From Blasia pusilla (Eukaryota; Marchantiophyta; Marchantiopsida; Blasiales), in assembly GCA_050084515.1 (NCBI GenBank), contig CM114273.1:18228001-18292000 (forward strand): a DNA stretch of 64,000 nucleotides, read 5' to 3'. Below the pieces are notes generated by a model. That model was not told where the DNA came from and searched no databases. It saw nothing but the letters and a program-made list of their open reading frames with translations. Made by a program: the position numbers and the translations under genes. Positions within the stretch are counted from its first letter, which is position 1. The number at the start of each line of letters is the position of its first letter. Shown here in pieces: positions 21,144 through 34,454 of this stretch.

Positions 21144-21571
21144 TTTCGGCAAATCCTCCTTCCTCCTTAGTCAAAACTTGCCAACTCCATTTCAGCTGAG
21201 GTTTCATGTAGCCTTCGACACACTTGGGAATGGACTGCATACACGAAGTACCTTTCGTGAGAACAGATGGTGAGTGAAACTGGACGTCTTATGAGGACAA
21301 CGATTTTTCTACGACCACTATAACGAAAAAAACGAAAATACAAATTAGCCCCACGTAGTCAGCCATGAGTTCCCTGCCTACACATTCTCATTTACTCTGA
21401 AAATCTATTACTCCAACTCGGCAAGCAATTCAATTCGTGCTTCACGCAGAATTGAGAAGGGGTGTATTTGTAGGTCCAACTAAATTCGTCGCATCCTCGT
21501 GATTAAGATTAGACAATAATGCCCGTTCATTCCCGTCCATATGTGTGCTTCGTTTTCAAACAAAAAAATCA

Positions 21572-21612
21572 GGAATTTTGCTCGAAATTTTGATGTTTTC
21601 GAGCAAAATTCC
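21572..21612. repeat. Perfect 16-bp-stem hairpin upstream of ING2
   Basis: GGAATTTTGCTCGAAA at 21572-21587 pairs exactly with 21597-21612 around a 9-nt loop. It lies about 430 bp upstream of the ING2 start codon, so it is in the promoter or, if transcription starts near 22.2 kb, in the leader or a leader intron. Confidence 0.8.
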
Positions 21613-22103
21613 AGTTTCAAGTGAAAACCCAATGCATTCAAAAGATAGAATGAAAGAAGCTCGCGTGCAAACACAATATCGTTAGGCTGCAACGACGAAC
21701 AACTCGACCCAGAACTTCTCAGTAGCTCCCTGTATATGTTCAAATTTGGATCGCTCGGCGAATAAAGCAATGCAGCATACTATGAAGTAGAAATCAAGAA
21801 ACCATATCATGCAAATCGCAAGCACAACCCCAACATTTCCGATCGTCGATGCAACTCGAACTCAATGCCCGGTAATGTGCTCTAATTATCTCTGTCAAAG
21901 AGGTCACAAAATGCACGCGTCAAAAACTACAAAAAAATCTCACAATTCACGTCAGCGCGATATCGGCAAAGTTGAAGAACAGCAAGCGAGTGTTCGCAGC
22001 GCCAGCGCCAACTTCACCACGTCCACAGATCGACTAGCTCATAACCACAATCCCCACGCAATTCCCCGCATTTCGCAGCTCCGACTCCCAGTCTCCACCA
22101 AAA

Positions 22104-22123
22104 CCCTCTCCCTAAACCCTAAA
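22104..22123 (-). promoter_or_regulatory. Telo-box-like motif upstream of ING2
   Basis: The plus strand reads ACCCTCTCCCTAAACCCTAA. In ING2 orientation this is TTAGGGTTTAGGG, the telo-box motif common near transcription starts of plant housekeeping genes. It supports a start region around 22.1-22.4 kb, where the DNA is also more GC-rich. Confidence 0.45.
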
Positions 22124-22469
22124 TCTCTCGGCTCCAATTCTCCCCGATCCACCCACGAAAAATTCCCCTGCAAGCTCCGCTCCCTCCTCTCCGCAGCCAC
22201 GAACCTCCTCTGCCACGCTCCCCGCTACGAACGCATTCCAAGCTGCCTGCATTTGCCCGAAGCAAGCGTCGGAGAAGTCGTGCTCCTCCTGGCGCACCAC
22301 TCCCCTCTCTCTACTGCCCTGACGCTATTATGTGAAGGAAGCTGCTGCTACTACGTCAGGAGGCCAGATGACCGAGTCCCGAGCTCCGCGAGCGTCTTGC
22401 GTGGAACCACCACTTGTTCGGTGGCTAACGCCAGTTGTCGTCAGATTATTTCTAATTTATAATATTTAT

Positions 22470-25400
22470 TATCTACGTAGTTTAATTAGCGTACAAACTT
22501 AAATAAAGATGCACTTCAATAAAAAACGAGTGATGGAAAACCCATCGGAAGTACAAAAGAGGGGACAAACTTTAATTAGAAAGATATACGTGTGGATTGT
22601 CATAGAGAAATGTGGATAGCGGAAATAATAATTTTCAACATGAAACATTTATTATTTAATCATTTTTATGTCAAATTTTCTGATATTTAGAGAGGAGAAA
22701 TGAGTATCAAGGAGAAGAATGATTATTTGTACATAAGATGAGGATTATTTTCAATGAGAGGGGGATCTTTGTTAAAAAAGTTACTACCAAGAGCAATACC
22801 CCTAGTATCGATAGCATTTATTGTTGCTTAGGATGCTCTCTCTTGTCTTGAGAAGCCCAAAAATTCATGAAGTTGCGGAATGATTTCTTAAAAAATCCAT
22901 GAAAATCATTATGTGTGTAGTAGATGCCACCGCCACCGGCGACCACTCGAAGACGAGTTCGTTCACCCAGCCAAGTTTCTAGAGTATCCACCACGTCTAC
23001 CTCATGATTTAGTTTTATTTATAGAGTTATTTCTTCTTTTGACATCCCCTCGATCTTTAAATCCAAATAGCCTATATTGCACAAAAAGAAATAAAGGATG
23101 TGAATGCTATGCTTATTGCCTACAATTACTACATTTCTTTTAAGAAGGAAATCTCTTTTAAATGAGAAGTGGAACTTATTACAAAGGTCGTGAAATTATT
23201 TGGTAAAATATTTATCAAGGGTATGGAACACATAAATATTATTTTCATAAAAATTTTAAAGATTCATACTTATTATTTTGACTTTTTTATATAAAACTTG
23301 GGAGAGGGGAAATTTTCGTATTTGAATCTTGGTTTTGATGAGAAATAATTATAAATGAGAAGAATGATTTGATATTCATGATAAAGTTGGGAAGTGAGAA
23401 TTATTTTTATTGAGTGGTGGGTGTTTCTTAAGTAGGTTACTACTTCTCTTTTAAAGTCTATTTTTAAGAATGAGAAGAGTAAGTCATTACAAAGGCCATA
23501 AAATTATTTCAGACCATAGAATGAAGGAGTGTGATGTTTATTAAGGATATGGAACACAAAGAGATATATAAGTACAAAATTTTGGACGCCTTTAAAAAGA
23601 GTGTCATTTTCATGGCTCGTACAACATGCGCATGAAACTAGTTAATGTAAAATTTGGTCATGTTTAAATTATTAATTATAAATTTTATACTTGAGTGATG
23701 CATCAAAAATCCCTGGTACCATCAATAGATCTCTCATCAATCTTAAAACTAAACCGCCATGACAATACTTTCCCAATCATTATTTGAATCGCCACTCTTT
23801 CTAGTTTATTCTTCTACAAGAACTATGTGATGCATAGCTTGGATTTTGGGATTTGTCTTGTAATGTATATGGTTTATGTCATGATGTCACACATTTGCAA
23901 CAATCTAATATGTATAAGGGGGTTAAATAAATGAATGAATGATTTAAGATTCAAGTGTCATTCTACCGCTAACGAATAATGAAAAAATCATAATTTCATC
24001 AATGATTATTGGAGATATGGCTTAACCTATATGACCATAGTTACTAAAATACTTGAGGCAACATCCATATCAAACTTTGGATGTTGAGAATCAATATGAG
24101 TTATATTTGAGAAAATCAAAAATAAAGATAAATAATGTGTGGGGACAATAGAAAGATAGACAAATTTTTAAATCTACTTTTCTGGCAAGTATAATTTAAA
24201 ATAGGATAAAATAAATCAAACATTAGATTTGGTTAGTATCTATAGTATCAATAGAGGATGGGGGTTACATAAACCCTGCTCCTAGTCATAAAACTTATCC
24301 CTTGAGAGCTCTTCTAATGTTGACACATATTAATTAAATAGTGAGAAGCAAAAACACGCGAGATAAAAATGAGCGCGAGAACATTTTTCCTTTGCATAGC
24401 ATGGGCAACAAACTAATACATAGATATATGCAAACCAAATATGTACATAAAAGTAATATTTTAACTTTTTAGCTAGTACTAGGTTTCTTCAATTTATGGT
24501 TAAGAAACAAATAAAATTTGGTAGAAGAGATGTACATTGGCTTTGCGACTACGACGTGAGGAAAGCTTTTGACAACGTTGTATAATCTCTTGAATCTCAA
24601 TTTACCATTTTCTAATGAAAAATATCGTTTGCTTTCCCAGTGAGGGTGTAATCTCATTCAAATTCCCAACTTTGAGTTAAAACCTTTCTTAAATCCAATC
24701 TTTTAGCAACTAGACCAAATGAGTCTCTACTTAATTCTATTTGATATCCAAGATTTTTTATGCCTAATGTATCAATTAAATCTATTATGGGTGGCTTTCA
24801 GATAATATATGTCAATATCCCATAGCCTTTGCTAGCTTAAGCTTATTTATCATAAACTTTGCTTGTGCGTGTAGAATTATATATACACAATTAGATCTTG
24901 ACATAAAAATAACATATAAGTAAAAGTAATTGTAGGCCTCATTGGCAATTTGTGACATAACCAAAAGTTTGGAATGTAGTTATTATTGTTATTATTGGGC
25001 CTATATGGAGGTATGCACCTTTGATTATCAAATATTGCAATAGTACTCCTTGATATGCTTCTTAACAAGATATTCATGTTTGTATTTTTTCAAAATGAAG
25101 AACTAAATGAGGCTTTTTTCTGGTTTGAGAACATAATAGACTGAAAAATCAATTGTAGATGGTCTTCCAAATATGTTTAGGTTGAACTCGTTAGTAGCTC
25201 GTGATTACACAATTCTAGTTAATCTTAGTGTAAATGCTTATTTTATTATTATCAGAACCTTCCTTTCCATGATGTATTTCGAAAACTTATGACATCTCAC
25301 AACATATCCTAAAGAAAAAGGAGAAGTTTTCTTGAAATAATTATTATGATCTTTAAGCTTGAGTACCTCATAATTAGATATTTGTATATTGACCTACTTC

Positions 25401-26600
25401 TTGTTACCATAAATTATAATACAAACGTAGGCTACAAAGCCATTAGTTGTCCCATCTTTCGTATCTATAGGAGATTGTCGAATAACTTTTCATCTCTTCG
25501 TACTAACATAAACCTTAAGTCTTTTGAAATAGTTATGTATTAAGTAGGTAGTGCCGTACTCTCATTGCAAGTTAGAGCGTGCAGGACACCAATTGGGACA
25601 TGAGAATTTGAAGAAAGTTAGAAAGGAAATCTAGAACCTTTAGCTTGCATATAGATTACATTGAGATTTGAGGTGCAAGTTTATTTTGTATTTTTCACAA
25701 CGAGCTTGATTGACATTGAACATATAGGTTGCAAAAAAGTGGTTGAAGATTGTTATTAGTTGATATCAACCATTAGTTGAATTGTGTCTGAGTACCATGA
25801 GACACTCCAAAATGGTTAGGAAGATGAGGACTTGGTTGTTATTGAATGACAAAGATCTTAAAAATTACACAATCCCTCAATCAGCTTACCTAAAACACAA
25901 AAAAACCTAACGATTTTCATTTGACCATGTTAGTTGAAAGGTGAAGTGACCTCCCCAACGATCCATTAAGGTTGTTCACATCTTGTGGCACCACTAAGGA
26001 GATTTGTTTTGGTTGCATGGTCTAAAGAGGGGTCATAATTACGCTCTATATTTAGAGCATCTACAATGAGTTAAACAAAACCCTTTTGGATGGCTATACT
26101 AGTGGTCCCTCTTCGTTCATATGGGGTGTTGAAATATAGAGTTTTGGAACACAAAAACTTATATAAATATAAATCTATAATGTTGGAGAGTACCTTCTTA
26201 ATTTGGAAACTCTTGTCCGTTTGACATCTGACGATTGGACAACAATTTTTCAAATTTTTTTGGTGTGGAATATCACTAGTCCCTTCACTTCTATGCATGG
26301 CACGGGTTGTATACTAGTCCATACGATTCCAAATTTCCATCTCTTACTACTCTCTACACGAGTGGGTTCCCATTCTATAGGGAGAATGGGGACCTATCTC
26401 ATGCAAAAGAAGGGTTCACTCATAGAGTAGGATAACTCTACACCATAATCCCCCAAAAGAAACCTCCTTAAAACCCAAAAGCACAAACAATACGAGCAAT
26501 AGGCCGTTATACTCGCATGTGTGGCTCTATCAGGTATAGAAATAGGCCTCTCTATTATAGAGAGGCCGCTAAACTGGAAGGAGTATCAGATTATCCTCTT
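22470..26600. other. AT-rich intergenic DNA between ING2 and RIK
   Basis: About 4 kb with only short, low-complexity open frames (75 codons or fewer). I see no RNA gene, no clear repeat and no recognisable transposon domain. The last 300 bp before RIK are less AT-rich and probably include its promoter and 5' UTR. Confidence 0.5.
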
Positions 26601-26894
26601 AGAGTGCACCACAGGTTCTCTGTCGTCTGTGGCGATGGAGGGCAGTGAGAGAACCGGAGTTGTCGTTTCCTCTCTTGTGCCCGTTTCGCATTGACTGAAG
26701 ATAGAGAGTGGTCGCGAGTTGCCTCTGCGTGAGGATTGGACTGGACTCGGATGCTTTTGATTTCACACCGGCGGAGTTTTTTGGCGTGGGAAATGGTTGT
26801 GTGAGCAGTAATTTGTTGATTTGAGAGAGAGTGGAAGGGTGTGTGGCTCGCGTGAGTGAAGGTGATTAGAGCGAGTTGGGAGTTGAGAGACGAG

Positions 26895-29800
26895 ATGACG
26901 GAGGAAACAGCTACTGCGGCAATACGCCAAAGGTATGGGGGGTGTGGGAATTGGGAGATTGAGCTTATACGATGCCAGGGAGATGCGATTTTCGGTTTTT
27001 TTTGTTTGTTGCTCGGAGGCCCGTAGTGAAACGATGATAGAAATCATTCGCAGTCTTTCGTGTTCAAGAGTTCGACCTTGCGAGTGGGAGGGGTTACGGT
27101 TTTAGATATTTCCAGAGCATCCTGATAAATCTGGCTATCTCAGGTCTTCTACTTGTAATTCTTCCTTGTTCAGTGTTTCTCTCTCTTCACTGTTACGCTA
27201 CATCAAGTGTCATTAACGATTCCTTAGGCCTTGGGAAGAAATGAATTCATGAGCAATCCTATGCCTCGAGCCCCAAGAGTTTTCTTTCCGAGTGCTTAGG
27301 GTTGCTCTATTCCAGAATCCCCGAGACTAGTGGTAAGCTCAAGCGTACCAAATCTCCTTGTCACCGATGCCTTTTTTTGCCGAGGTTTAAGTTAGAGCTT
27401 TGAAAGATTCTGTGAGAAATCTGAAGCCGATATGAAGGTCCAATTCTAGGGGGATCCGGTCGTAATTCTTGGCAAGCGTCTTCTGATTGGCATTTTCTTG
27501 ACGGGTAAAGTTTAGGGTTTAACTGCTTTGAGAATTGAATATACTTATCATCTAGTCTGACAGCTGGCTAATGTCATGAAGTCTCGACGGTATCCTTACA
27601 TTATGGTCAGAGGAAGCGGAATGGTGCTAAATTTTCCGGCTTTACAGTAACGTTGGTCCTATCCCCTCTGCACTCATGAGGGAGTTGTCTACCCAATAGA
27701 TTTTGGCTTCGGTTGGAGGTAGTCAATATGGCAACTGGAGTAAAGTAGGATCATTATACGACAACCTCAAAAGTAGGAATGAAATGTGACTTTGAGTAGA
27801 AAGTTCTCCAGAACATAATTTTAGATGCCGCTGCAGCTCCATTCATTCTTAATTGTAGTCATTCCCCTCCCGCCTCTTCAAGTAACACTAGAATTCACTT
27901 ACTTGCATTTATGGTCCAATCCTTGGATTCATCAATATCACAAAAGATCAAAAATTTTCTTCAAGTAACATTGGAATTCACCAACTTGAATTTATGGTCC
28001 AATCTCTGATGCCAAAGCTTCTGACTTGGATTCATCAGTATCTTAAAAGACTGAAAATCTTTGCTGCCAGTTGATGTTCAAACTCTTTCCTGTTGCCACT
28101 CAATTTTGAATCATAGCCAAAAAACTCGGTGACTTACTCTCAAGGCTTGGTTTAAAACTTTATTCAAGTCTTGTGCAACCTTGTTTATACGAGGGTCAGT
28201 GCTGCAGTTTTTTCACAGTTGTGGTTAGTTTTGAGGATTTCTAGGTTGTTTTAGTTTCCCTCCAACAAAACTAAAGAATTCAAAAGAGAAGGAAAGCAAT
28301 GAAGTGGTTTCAATGAAAGTGCAGCCCTGCTTATGACATCAAATTCTAGTATTTCAGAATGTGGCCAGATTGAATGCTAGTGTTAAAGTGAGAAATCACT
28401 GCCGTTTTCTAGTACCATTTCTCGTTTAGGTAGTATTCATAAAGGAAGTCTCATGCAGGAGGAAGCGGAAGTGGGATCAACCTGCAGAAGCAGTTGCTTC
28501 TTCTGGAATAGTACTACCAGGCCTTCTGCCTTTCTCTGCAGCTGGTGCCCTCGCTGGAATGGGAGCTTTGCAGGGGGTATTTCCCTCACTGATGGGTGTG
28601 TTTCCAACTACACCTACTTCATCACGAATGTCAGTTCAGAGTGTGCCTCCGTCGAATTTGGTACAGCAGAGTGCCGCAGCAATTGTGCAGAAATTCAATC
28701 AGGTGAGTGCCGAGGCTCTACCATCATGGACTTCATGATCGGCATGCATATAATTTCAAATGTGGGCTGGAGCCTGTGGTATGTTTGTGACCTGCACCTC
28801 TGTCTCAGCTGTCTCTTGTGGATGTGCCTTGTTATGATAATGTTAACTGAGTAGACATTGAATTGACCTGACTTTGTACAGGATCTTATAAACAAGGGCC
28901 TTCTACCACAACCAAAAATACAGGATGAGCTAATTGCGCGAGAAATCACAATAAATGACGCGGACCCAGGTGTCCGCTACAAGCTCACAAAGCGCCAAAC
29001 TCAAGAAGAGGTGTGTTTAGTTTCTTGGCTCTTGGTGTCTTGTTACATATGTTGTTGTGTGGCAAAGCTCTTCCAGTGGACTTGCGGGTAGATGGGTGTT
29101 TCACAAACTTGACAATGCTGTCAATCATTGTGGATCTTTAGAATTATAGTCAACTTGCCTACTATCTGAGAGGCTGACAGGATAAATTGCCTTTTCTCAA
29201 TCAGTTCGTCAGAATGAGTCTCCTTTTTTCTGTTGTGAAGGATGTAGTCATAGAGGGGATTATGTGGTACAGTTATGGAGGTTATGGGACATATGTGATT
29301 TGCACATTTGACTCATGAGTTCATTGGTTCTATGTCTTTAAATTGTTCTTCTCCAACAGATCCAGCTCAAGACAGGAGCTGTTGTGATCACAAGGTATTT
29401 AAATTTTTTCAGTCCTCGTTGGGTTTTATGTAAACTTTTCTATTTCTCCTCAGATATTTCCAATCACATATGTACAGAAATTGATGGCTGTTTCTTGTTG
29501 ATTAAAATTTTATTCTTTTTTTCCTCTTGTGACAGAGGTCGCTACAGACCACCAAATGGACCGATTGAACCGGAGAAGCCATTGTATCTCCACATCTCAG
29601 CCGGTGTACATGTAAGCCAGCTGATCAAACCCTCAGCTGACCAATGAAGCTCTGGATGAGGTTCATTGGTGATTGCTGGAACATTGCTCGTGGAGGTTAT
29701 TCCAAGGTCCTATTAACGAATTTCAGTGCAAAGATTTTCCAGTATTGGCTGGGCACCTGTAGCTCCACAGCTAACATGCTGGCCATCACGTATTTTCAGC

Positions 29801-32800
29801 TGAAAGAAACTGCTGACCGAATCAGAGCTGTTGACCAAGCTGCTGCGATGGTTGAAGAAATGCTGAAGCAAGGTCGGCAGACACCAGTTCCAGTGGTGTC
29901 ATCAGCGCTAGGGACAAGCTCACACGGAACTGTGAGTAGCAAACAGCTAACTGTGTGAATCAGCAGTAAAGTGAAGACACAGTCATATTGAAAAGTTTTG
30001 ATTGTGTCATGAGTTGATAATTGGAAGACTTTATTGACTTATCCACTTGCTTAGGAATTCCCCCCCCCTTAAAGTAGAAATGAATACTCGTTCCTTAGGC
30101 ATGAATTGTAACAGAGTTCTGTTTGGCTGGATGCTTCTGGTTTGGTTGGCTGGAGGCTCGAGACAGCAAGCAGACTTTTCAAAATTGACTTTTCAGGCAT
30201 AGGGTTTATGATTGAGCCATTCAGTGAATAGGTTACCTTATGATGTGACAAATCAAATTTTTAGTCTAGCTTTCATCCTTAGAACTAGATTTAGGCAAAA
30301 ACTGTCAAATTTCGATCATCCAATATATTATGGCGATCCATGCCTATAGTGCCAGTGGATATGAGAATAAGACAAGGAGCTTGAACTTGATTGTGAAAAT
30401 TGAGGGAAGGCTTGTATAAATCATTGCGCACTTGTTGGGAGAGTCTGAGTCTATATCATGTTTTTAATCAGAGACACCACTTGACACTGGCCTTTTGGTT
30501 TTGAACAGGTGGCTACTCCGTTGACGGTCAGTATCTATGTGGGCTTCGAAGCGGATCCATCTTGCAATCTTGTGGGGCGAATCCGTGGGCCTAATGTAAG
30601 CCCTGGCCTTCGCTTAAATTTTAGGTTTTTCAGGATGAGATCACTTTTACTGGAAAGACCAGATTTTGTAAATGAGGTTTTTAATACAATGGCCAAAAGA
30701 GGAAATTCTTGTTGTCACCAGTTTGACATGTTCAAGTGAGGCTTGGTGGCTCAGCCACGTGGGTGCCTATGTTTTTTTCTTGCTATTTTCCAGGTCTCTC
30801 ATTTTTCTGAATCATATGTTGTGTAGGCTAGAGATAGGCAATGAGGAGACATATTGATAGTAGTGTTAGTCACTGTAAGTTTGGTTCTGTGCATATTACC
30901 TTGCCTGCATGTTCCCTTTAGTAGAGTCCTTTGTAACATCGGTGAAGATTGTTTCAGTACAAATGTACGCCGCAGGATCTCAAACCAGGAACAATGTGAA
31001 GAGTGTGGCTGTAGATTTTTTGTCAAGTTCTGTGACATTGTGCACTTAAGGCTTAGGGTGAATTTTCAAAATCTTTTGCCTAGCTTTTGTGACAATTTGT
31101 TGTGTAACTCAGCACCTGACATTTCTACATCTTTGGGAGAGACTGTTGGTGGTGTTGTTGGTGTGGGATGGTGGATGGGTTATGAATAATTGCAGGATCA
31201 GTACATTAATCATATCATGAATGAGACAGGAGCTACTGTCATTCTAAGGGGAAGAGGCTCAGGGAATCGTGAAGGTCTGACTTCTGAAGGTATCAAACAG
31301 AGCCTTTCTGCTAAGCTTCCTTATGTGTCTGTGCATCATATTTACTGCCAAACTACTCGATATGCATTATATACTACCTCCAACTCAGGTGTAGATGTCA
31401 ACCACAAAGAATGAAGTCAGTTGGAGTATCTGATGTTCAGTTGTTGATGCCAAAACTTGGAATCCTGCAGAACTACCTCTGCCACTGCATCTTTGGATCT
31501 CAAGCGATAACTCCAAAAGCTTAGAGGATGCGAAGGTTCTTGCAGAAAATCTTATTGAGACCATCAGGTATTACACATTGTGTTGTTGCTGTGGCTGCTT
31601 GAAAGGCTGTGAAGTTTATGCGAGTCACCAGCAGTGACTGGGTCTCACCAGAGAAAAAGATATGTGGAGTAAATTTGCAGAGGTGAACAGATTTGAAGAA
31701 GTTGAAATCATAGCATTCACATCCTCATGTTGTTTTCTCCGTAGGCCATCAGTCTATCAATCACTGCCAGTGCCCATCACATCATCTCTGCCACATGCTC
31801 CAGTGGCTTACCTTCCTTCACAGCCAGCACCGTATCAAGTACCTGGATATCCTGCTGCAAGCTTGTCACAAGGTCTTTATGGAGGCTACTATCCGTCTCT
31901 CAGTGGACCATGTCCTCCACCTTATACAGGAAGCCAGTCTGCCCTTCCTTCTGCTTTGCCAACAGCAGTGGCTATCTTGCCTGCCCAATCAGCATCTCCT
32001 TCGATAACTTCTGGAACAAATCCATATGCCAATAGGTGAGTTGTTTCACGTAAATATTTGCTAAGTGTGTTTTAAATGTGATTACTTATCAGCAGTTTTG
32101 TGTTAAGGTGGAGATATTGCAACTATTGTTGGATTTATGAACAGCCGGTGTTGACTTTTTTGCCTGCACAGGTTTGCTCCTACTAAAGCATATGCTGCAG
32201 TTCCTCCACCTGTCCAATTATTAGGAGATCAGCTTGGGTCAAATACTGCTGGATTCATCCAGGGGCCTGCTGCTCTAGATAATGCCAATGGGAGGGCAAG
32301 CAAAGAAAATTTATCCTCATCTGCAGTTATTCCATCTAACCTTAACATGGCAATTCCATCTGCTTCGGGTAGCCTTTCTGCACAGAGTGCCTCACATAGT
32401 GGTTATCCTTTTGTTTTGTCCCACCCTACAGATCCTGTTCATTTGCCACAAGAAGTGACTAGTCATATTTCCCTGGCACCTGCTAGTACAGCCCAACTCC
32501 CTGAAACGGCAATAACCTCAACCTTTGGACAATCTATTCCATCATCTTATACTCAGGCATTTCAATCTAGTCAGGGACAGACTCCATTGTCCACTTATAG
32601 TGGTTATAGTGGTGTTTACCCCCAGGCTTCTCCTTTGCAGCAGGTGGCTCTGGCATTGCAAAGACCACCTCTGCCAGTGTCGGTTAAGCCTGGATCAGGC
32701 TCAGTCATTCCGGCTCCACCTACCCGTGCACAGACAAGTTCGTATCAGGGAAGGCAATCCGAAAAGCAACCTGTTCAGCGCCGCAAATTTCAGGAGTTCC

Positions 32801-34454
32801 CAGTGTCTTCTGGCAAGGATGCTTCGGGAGATGAAAAGGTGGGAAGTCTCAGTGTCTTATTGGAGCATTTTAGTGTCATAGGTTGTTTGGAAATTGCACT
32901 ATTGGGGCCATCCTGTAATGCTGAAAGGTTTTGAATGTATCCATTTAAGAAAAAAAATTGTGAATGTTTTGTGTTTCATTTTATAGACCACGTTTTCTGG
33001 TTTTTGTTGGAGGCACTACTTTGTGGTGGCCACTGCAGATTTTTATCCCTAGGAATGGAGTTTCATCACGAATCAGGATGCGGCCTCCCTCTGACATGCA
33101 AAGTGGGTTGAACTGCGAGTGTGACTAGCTGTAGTCGTTTCCTTAGATGTAAGTTGAAAGATTGTGTCACTTATATGACATGGAAGGTCGTTTTGCTGAC
33201 AGTGGATGAACTTGTGCCAGGTATATTACTTTGACCTACAAACGAGGCTGACTCGTAGGGCGCTCATCAGTGTGGACGTGCATTTCCATTGTTTCACAGG
33301 ATATTGTTTTGATTCATTGGAGTTGCATGGCGAGGAAGCTGGCCAAAGCGTCTTTTTCTTGTTTGTGTAGTCTCACTCCCATACTTGTAGCAATTTTTTC
33401 TCAAGCCTGATCTCCTTCCTGCATGGGTCAAATGGGTTCATAGGTCAGTATCTCACTGTTACATCGAGGATTACTTTATTAGTGGAAGATTCAGATCTTT
33501 AAAGTTTCCGTGACAGGTCTAGTTCACAGTCGTCAGCAGACTGAGCCTCTCTTATTACAAACCTGCTGTGTGCGGCTTACGGTCTTGTCGTGATGCAATG
33601 CAATTGCATGTCTTGGTGTTCTGAACATCGTCACAAATAGCAGTTGTGAGCAGGACTGCTCACAGGAAATTAATGTTTGCCCAATGATGAATTTGTAGCA
33701 ACTAATCTTACCACTAACTAGAACTAGAAGATTTGACTTCTGGAGTGTTTACTTGGGGAATTTTAGCCCGGTCATAACGGATGTTGGTTATCAATGATCT
33801 CAAAGGGTTTGCTCTTACACATATCTGAAGGGGGTCAGTCTACTGAGCTTGGATTTCTTGTAGCAGCAAGGGCAGCAAGGATTAAGCACATCAGCTTCTC
33901 TGGATGCATCAAGATTTTCTCAAGAATCAGGTCCTTCGACCAGCACACAGATATCCCCTCCACCACCCAAAAATATGCCACCCCCGCCTCCTAAAATTGT
34001 TCCATCTGCAGCATTGGTGAGAAGTGGTCTGGCACCTTCAGTGGAGGAAAAATCAAATTCATCATCACCAATTGTAGTTTCTGCTACAGATTTGCATGAT
34101 CCTGGTGAGTTATGACCCCTGGATGCTTGTGATACGTGATTACAATGTATTGGATATTGAAATTTCATCCGATTGTATCACCTTAATGACTCGTAGGTCA
34201 CAGATTTCCTTGCACTTATTTAAACTCCGAAAATTTTCTTACTTGGCATATTGTTTTAACCCTGTGTTTTGTCGAAATTGCACAAACTCTCTGCCTTGGC
34301 TTCTGTTTTGTTAGCTGCCCCTCATGGTACAGGGCTGAAGCTTGTGGAGTATGGCGAGGAAGAGGAAGAGTCAACAGAGCGCCTGGCTTCTCTATCTAGC
34401 GGTTCTGCTCCAGGAGCAGCCTACTCCAATGGGAAACCTTTCTGGGCAGCCTAG
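26895..34454 (+). CDS. RIK: RIK-like KH-domain protein (RS2/AS1-interacting KH protein)
   Basis: Thirteen exons in consistent phase give 756 residues: 26895-26932, 28459-28702, 28882-29010, 29360-29394, 29536-29611, 29800-29931, 30509-30595, 31196-31289, 31471-31567, 31745-32035, 32172-32838, 33864-34104 and 34315-34454. The protein opens with a basic RKRKWDQPAE patch. A conserved block follows with TGAVVITRGRYRPPNG, then a KH domain whose core is VGRIRGPNDQYINHIMNETG (GxxG loop region) and VILRGRGSG. The second half is Pro/Ser/Gln-rich, with PPPPKNMPPPPP, and the end LVEYGEEEEE...GKPFWAA is typical of plant RIK. In maize and Arabidopsis RIK binds RS2/AS1, a repressor of KNOX genes; RNA binding is inferred from KH. 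The splice site at 33864 could shift by one CAG without changing frame. Confidence 0.93.

Noticed and set aside
21809-22462. 217-codon plus-strand frame
   Set aside because: It overlaps the upstream region of ING2 on the other strand, has Ser/Pro/Leu/Arg-rich low-complexity composition and no recognisable domain.
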